NCBI RefSeq assembly: GCF_963576545.1
Contig: NC_083642.1
Span: 3,348,188 to 3,412,187, forward strand
Reading direction: 5' to 3'
Length of the DNA: 64,000 nucleotides
Source of the DNA: Limanda limanda
Lineage: Eukaryota; Chordata; Actinopteri; Pleuronectiformes; Pleuronectidae
Shown here: one piece after another, positions 59,801-64,000 of the stretch
Layout: every line of letters starts with the position of its first letter
How positions within the stretch are numbered: the stretch's first letter is position 1
Position numbers and translations under genes: made by a program
Notes under the pieces: generated by a model
What the model was told of the DNA's origin: nothing
The model's input: the letters and a program-made list of their open reading frames with translations, nothing else
The model's database searches: none

Positions 59801-62418
59801 GGTGAATAATATGCAGTCACAGAATGTTTCTCTTGCTCCATGAGCCATGTTCAAACTATACATGCAGATGTTTTTAACTAAAGGTAATACATGTGATATT
59901 AAAACCATAATTTATTTATTTAATCAAAGAAATGTCATTAAATTAAGTTCACAGCTCAAAAAAAATCTCTTTAAATACTGTTGGAATTGTCTCAACCAGA
60001 CAATGGAGACAGATTTTTTTCTGCAGCTTTATGCAACCAGACTGACTGTAGCTGATTATTACATAATCATTGCCACGGGCGTTAGCTTAATAATCCTGTA
60101 AAGCCAAACCAGTGTATGTGCTGCTCTTCCAACTAACACCAAGTTGCACACACACGTAAATATCCGTCTCTAAAACATGATTTTTCTTATCCTCAAGAAC
60201 CATGAACTGTTTCCTGAGAAATGAACTAAAATGCCACGAAACTTCCTGGATCTGCCCCCTGATCTGGATCTCTACCAAACCTAAAACAGTTCCTGACTCT
60301 TCTGACTCATTCCACATCCTTCCACCTGGTTCGTTAATCTGTCCAGTGGCTTTTGCGTAATTCTACCAACTAATAGAAAAACAAACAAACCCAGATGAAG
60401 AGATAAACTCTGTGGAGGAGGCAAACGTCCCCTGAATCAACCAAGCACTCTAAGATATCACTCATTTAAACATGCATCAAGATCCCTGAGTTATTATTTG
60501 GAAAATCTGTGAAAAAACACCCTGCATATGCCAACATTTCTTTTTTGGCTCATGTCCCATGTTTCATAAGAATCCATTGTGTAGTTTTTGTGTATTCCTG
60601 CAGACTAACAAGCAAATGTATTCATCTTCAAGTTCAATGAGTTCAATACTCAGTGAAACGAAGCGTTATGGACATGAAGCACTTTTGAAAATCACGGGTG
60701 ATTGTTGTCTTTCTCTCAGTGACGTTTGGCAGTCCACCTGAACTTGTGTAATTTATGGCCACACAGAAACTACACACACACAAGTTCTCAGCAAAAGGTT
60801 TAATCCATCATCAAGGTCGGAGACAGAAATGAAACTTTTCGCCTGCGCTCGCTTGGTTTGTGAGGAGTTCTCAGTTTGATGGATCACTAAGCAACAGGGA
60901 ATAACAGAAATGGAAAATGGTAATAAGTTCATTGAGACACTTGACGTAGATGTTGAATAGCTGTTCCCTCCAGGTGTGTCCTTCAAGTGTCTGGCTAGTG
61001 AAACATAGCACACCCAGGCGGCTTTACACGCACGCAGGCAAGCACACGTGCACACACACACACACACTCACACACACACACACAATCACACATACAAAGG
61101 CTGAATAACAGAAGTAATTTTGTCCACCCCCACCTTGTCTGTCATCCCAGTCTTTCAAGCCGGGGGCGTTTATTCTTCTCACTCACTCACACACATGGAC
61201 TCGCATGTCATGGAAACACTGTTCAGCCTAAAGGCTTTGTGGTTGCCTAGCTGCCCACCCACTCACCTGTACTCTCCCAGCTTCACCTGTTTAGATGCTA
61301 AGGATCAAAATAGACCTGAAAGTAATTTCATTATCAGGTAGCAATGGTTGTTCATACTTGTAAAATGGGCGGTTCAGTGAGGGTTGGACTGGATTTGCAG
61401 GTGTCAGTCTACCACTCACTTAGGGCCCACTTGCAAAAGCCAGTTGCACGGGTAAGTCCTTCTCCTGTTGAACAACACTGGGCTTAGGATCCTGCCCAAG
61501 CTTGATCTGCTGTGACTTCTCCATCTCGACTCTCCACCTCAGGAAGCCGACCTGCTGGCCCTTCGTGTCAGGTTCACCTAACAAACCTTTTCTAAAGAGT
61601 GAGGCAGGACAAGTAGATGACTACTGGATGTTGGTTTCCTCAGAAACTGAATAGCAAGTCTGAACGGGGTCTTTGAGAGAATGCTGTGGTCTTAACATCC
61701 GTCCTGAGTGATGCAGAAAACAACCAAATGTGCAAAACATTGTGCAAAAGTTCATCAGAGTGTTCAAGTCAGAACAGGTTGTCTTCAGTTCCTGTGAAAA
61801 ATGACGTATGATGGAAGTGAACGTCACTATCTTGTGTTGATATGAGTTCAGGTCCAAGTTCTAGTATTTTCAAGATCAGTGATTTGTCCTCCTCTGTAAT
61901 TGTGGATCTCAGATGGTGGAACAGTTAAAACCACACCCGTGCATGCTAACGTTAGCCAGGAAAAAAAACCTGAAACGAATTTAGTTAGTTCTTTACCCTA
62001 ATTGATGCCTCACTAAAAACCAGACGTGATGTTTAATAAATTCACAGGTTCTGCCGTTGTTATGGAATCGGACCTGAAGGTTTGGACGCGGCTCTGGATG
62101 TTACATCACGCGTCGGATTTAACAAGCTGATGAAAGAGCAATAACTCAGTGGATAATCTGAGCCTGTATAACAGCATATTTTTGTTTAGTTTGTCGCTTT
62201 TTATTTTATCTCTTAAATTCTGAACCCCATTCCTCTCTCCCTCTCTCTCTTTTTATTGCCTCCCTCAGCTCTTGGAGTATGTTGGCAAAGGAAAGAGCAT
62301 CATGGACGTGGGCTTGGCCCAGGCCCGGCAGCCCCTGACCACCCGCTGCCACTATTATGAAGTGGAGATCGTTGATGCCGGGGAGAAGTGCTACATTGCC
62401 CTGGGTCTGGCACGAAGG
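38858..62418 (+). CDS. spryd3: SPRY domain-containing protein 3, N-terminal part (3' end beyond window)
   Basis: Six coding exons, all GT-AG and in phase: 38858-38985, 39531-39606, 43993-44117, 45570-45705, 45790-45978, 62269-62418, giving 268 residues (human protein about 442). Residues 1-42 (MDDINVLHHR...RFMRLQKDGDAL) match the human N-terminus after its first 14 residues. The first SPRY domain covers about 43-200: GNSEEVGCYVAGHPL, VDTGVRGTIAVGLVP, PGWLPYSVAYHADNGKLYNG, GDRVGCGI, FFTKNGKEVGS, LFPAVGMHSMGEEV. The bridge is MMVDSHEDDWGRLYDVRVSGT. A second SPRY domain starts at 219 (LLEYVGKGKSIMDVGLAQAR, EVEIVDAGEKCYIALGLARR). Function is poorly known; SPRY domains bind proteins. The remaining exons would follow base 62418, but none is visible before 64000. 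Translation probably starts at 38858, the first base of its exon. Confidence 0.95.
39607..43992. other. spryd3 intron 3, repeats only
   Basis: No coding exon besides those listed. A possible hAT terminus CAGTGTTTCCGCTGAAA lies near 39991 without a recognised partner. A GACTGTAAATAAAGATGG MITE-like fragment is near 42640. Confidence 0.5.
47440..47570. mobile_element. Degenerate dispersed retroelement tail
   Basis: GATCCAGATTTTGTTTGGAT, AAATCCCACATCAAGTTTCA and TTTTTGCGTAATTCTTCC followed by GACAGGAAAAGCAAACAAAT. The same signature recurs at about 60240-60395, and in part at 44890-45040. Family not assigned. Confidence 0.5.
49350..49530 (-). mobile_element. Retroelement 3' fragment with (AAT)n tail
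   Basis: Starts with ATAATAATAATAATA then ACATTTTATTTATAAGGCGC and AGGGCACTCAAGGTCGCC, a typical fish LINE/SINE end, antisense to spryd3. Confidence 0.65.
50705..51384. mobile_element. Non-autonomous hAT element in spryd3 intron 6
   Basis: A 680-bp element flanked by 8-bp direct repeats ATAAAAAC (50697-50704 and 51385-51392). Termini TAGGGACGGGAATCGG and the complement of TAGGGATGGGGGG are inverted repeats. Related to the element in pip4k2c intron 4. Contains a poly-C run (about 51238-51251). No transposase. Confidence 0.88.
51974..52125. repeat. (CTCCT)n pentanucleotide array
   Basis: About 29-30 near-perfect CTCCT units, continuing as an imperfect polypyrimidine tract to about 52500. Ser/Pro/Leu-rich frames here are repeat translations. 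Confidence 0.95.
52847..52871. repeat. 25-nt poly-G tract
   Basis: Homopolymer G run; the length is uncertain in any assembly. Confidence 0.85.
55179..56421. mobile_element. Non-autonomous hAT element (CAGAGGTGTAAA family)
   Basis: A 1243-bp element flanked by 8-bp direct repeats CTCAGTCA (55171-55178 and 56422-56429). It begins CAGAGGTGTAAAAAGTACT and ends TTACTTTACACCTCTG, inverted termini. The subterminal zones are packed with AAGTAAAAGTAC repeats on both sides. No transposase frame. It lies in spryd3 intron 6. Confidence 0.93.
60236..60400. mobile_element. Degenerate dispersed retroelement tail
   Basis: CTGATCTGGATCTCTACCAA, CACATCCTTCCACC, CAGTGGCTTTTGCGTAATTC and AATAGAAAAACAAACAAAC match the signature at 47440-47570. 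Confidence 0.5.
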
Positions 62419-64000
62419 GTAAGCTTTCTAAGAAACCAGCAATTTTTCACAACTTCACACGCACCTCCACTCAACAGGGAAGCTTCTTTTTAATATGGCC
62501 CTTTCGCTCATGTTATTTTCCACACTGTCATATTTAAGGCAGTCGAGCTCTATTAGCTCAAAGGATGGGCAGTGCATTAATATGGCTCTTATTGGCCAGT
62601 TCTTGCAGCATGCTCTCATATTCTGGTCCCTATAGATCAACAAGTAGCTGAGCTAACAACATATTAACCCATTTAGACCTGAGGTGCTGAAAGATGACGC
62701 AGTCTCAAACCTGTGGGTTTTCCGAAGAGCTGAAAGAATTGCTAACGTTTGCTGAAGCAGGAAGAAACTTAGAATAAAGATATTCTGTAGCTTAAACATT
62801 TGGGTTCCTTTGTAAGTCATTGTTTTTTCCCTAAACTCTTCCTCATCCTCATCGTCACGTCCCTTAACGACTGAGCCTCGGTCAGAAGGAACATGGTCTG
62901 CGTCGGAATCTGCTGTTGATTTCATATTTGTTTCAACGAATATCACTGCTCTGAAAAACAGACTACATCACCTTTAGTTAATTTCATCTTTCCAACGAAC
63001 ATTTCAGCAAATCACGATGTATTTCGATCAGTCACATGACTTGAAAACGATGATATCACAAGAAACGGAAATACTTCAAATGGGAGAAGCACCCAAATGT
63101 CCTAAAGGTGTATACAAGCATATGTTGCACCATGTCAACATGGGTTGGTTAGTTATTAGATCCTATGAAAAGGGGGTGAAACCACATGATTGACAGCTGA
63201 GACAGAGCACACGTATCAGTGAGGTCTTGACGCTCCAGTCACTGATCCCCGCTTCACAGACTCTGGCTCCGAACAACGTCAAAGCAGAAGGTGACAGCGT
63301 CCGTATCCATTAAATGTCCGAAGTGGAGATTTGACTTAGACAGAGAAGAACTGGAGGAAGCTGCAGAACTTCCTGTTTCTTGCTGTGCTGCACCTGTGGC
63401 CTGTTATATGCTGCAGAAGCACTGGAAGCTTGATGAATCCATTTCATCTAATGCTTATAAATCCAAAGTAAGAACTAGAGACGGATCTCTTCAACCTGCC
63501 TGGTTACAAAGCTTCAGTTTTCAAAGTTGATTCTTATTTCTCCACTATTTGTCTTCTTTAGCGTTCTCCCTGTGCCACTTGGCGATATTCAAACGATTCC
63601 TGATCTCAATGAGACTTGTTGTCCTGGTTGAATAAAGGTTTAAAAAATTCTTTCCTATTATCCATCAGCAGAGCCATTCCTTGTGGATCTAATGGTCTAC
63701 TTTGGGAACATGAAACACTTCCAAGAGGAAAATACAATTAGAGAAATTTTAACACCTCTCATTTGAGCCCTCATTTCTTTTTCCAAAGAATGCACATACG
63801 GTTCCCATTTCAGAATTAGCACTGCGGCTCTGCGAGCGACTATTACCATGTTGATCTGCTTTGAAGGATAAAACCAGCAGACCTGTAGATGCTTTGGCAC
63901 CGACTTCGAATGATAAACAGCAAGAGATGCCAACGCTGAATAAAAGAGAGGTTAACATTTCAATACGCCGCAGCCAGGATGTTAAGTATGAGCAGTAACA
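62419..64000. other. spryd3 intron 7 (incomplete)
   Basis: Begins with donor GTAAGC after the CGAAGG codons. No further spryd3 exon and no other gene was recognised to the window end. Confidence 0.7.

Larger units (their letters stand above)
45979..62268. other. spryd3 intron 6 (about 16.3 kb), repeat-rich
   Basis: The intron between the two SPRY domains. It contains at least two complete non-autonomous hAT elements, LINE/SINE tails, a long pentamer array and poly-G/poly-C tracts, listed separately. No nested gene was recognised on either strand. Confidence 0.65.

Overview
The window is vertebrate nuclear DNA, most likely from a teleost fish (a percomorph-like genome is a guess). Genes are split by GT-AG introns, repeats are fish-type (8-bp-TSD hAT elements, solo LTRs, LINE/SINE tails ending in TTGA or AAT runs), and microsatellites are abundant. 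Species cannot be fixed from the sequence.

Layout. (1) 1-13.9 kb: a tandem duplication carrying two nearly identical intronless-CDS copies of the endothelial receptor gene gpr182 (384-1460 and 8147-9223, both minus). The copies differ almost only in a short island around extracellular loop 2. The spacer holds two solo LTRs and the end of a hAT element; copy A also carries a complete hAT insertion whose empty site is intact in copy B. (2) 15.7-22.2 kb, minus: a complete 10-exon pip4k2c coding region (412 aa), with a small hAT element in intron 4. (3) 22.5-27.9 kb: no gene recognised; degenerate repeats and one MITE-like element. (4) 29.1-31.5 kb, minus: a complete four-exon igfbp6 (201 aa). 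(5) 31.5-36.3 kb: simple repeats, a roughly 390-bp three-copy minisatellite and a telomere-like repeat. (6) 36.4-64 kb, plus: the 5' part of spryd3, a non-coding first exon plus six coding exons (268 residues). A 16-kb intron separates the two SPRY domains, and the last exons lie beyond the window.

The human counterparts all lie on 12q13 (IGFBP6-SPRYD3 in one cluster, GPR182 and PIP4K2C in another), so this is a conserved but rearranged synteny block. The genes do not form a pathway: a chemokine-scavenging receptor, a phosphoinositide kinase, a secreted IGF-binding protein and a SPRY-domain protein. igfbp6 and spryd3 are divergently transcribed about 5 kb apart.

I found no evidence for a wholly new biological system. 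The most interesting signal is the pair of gpr182 duplicates: about 99% identical overall but sharply different in the extracellular ligand-facing loops.
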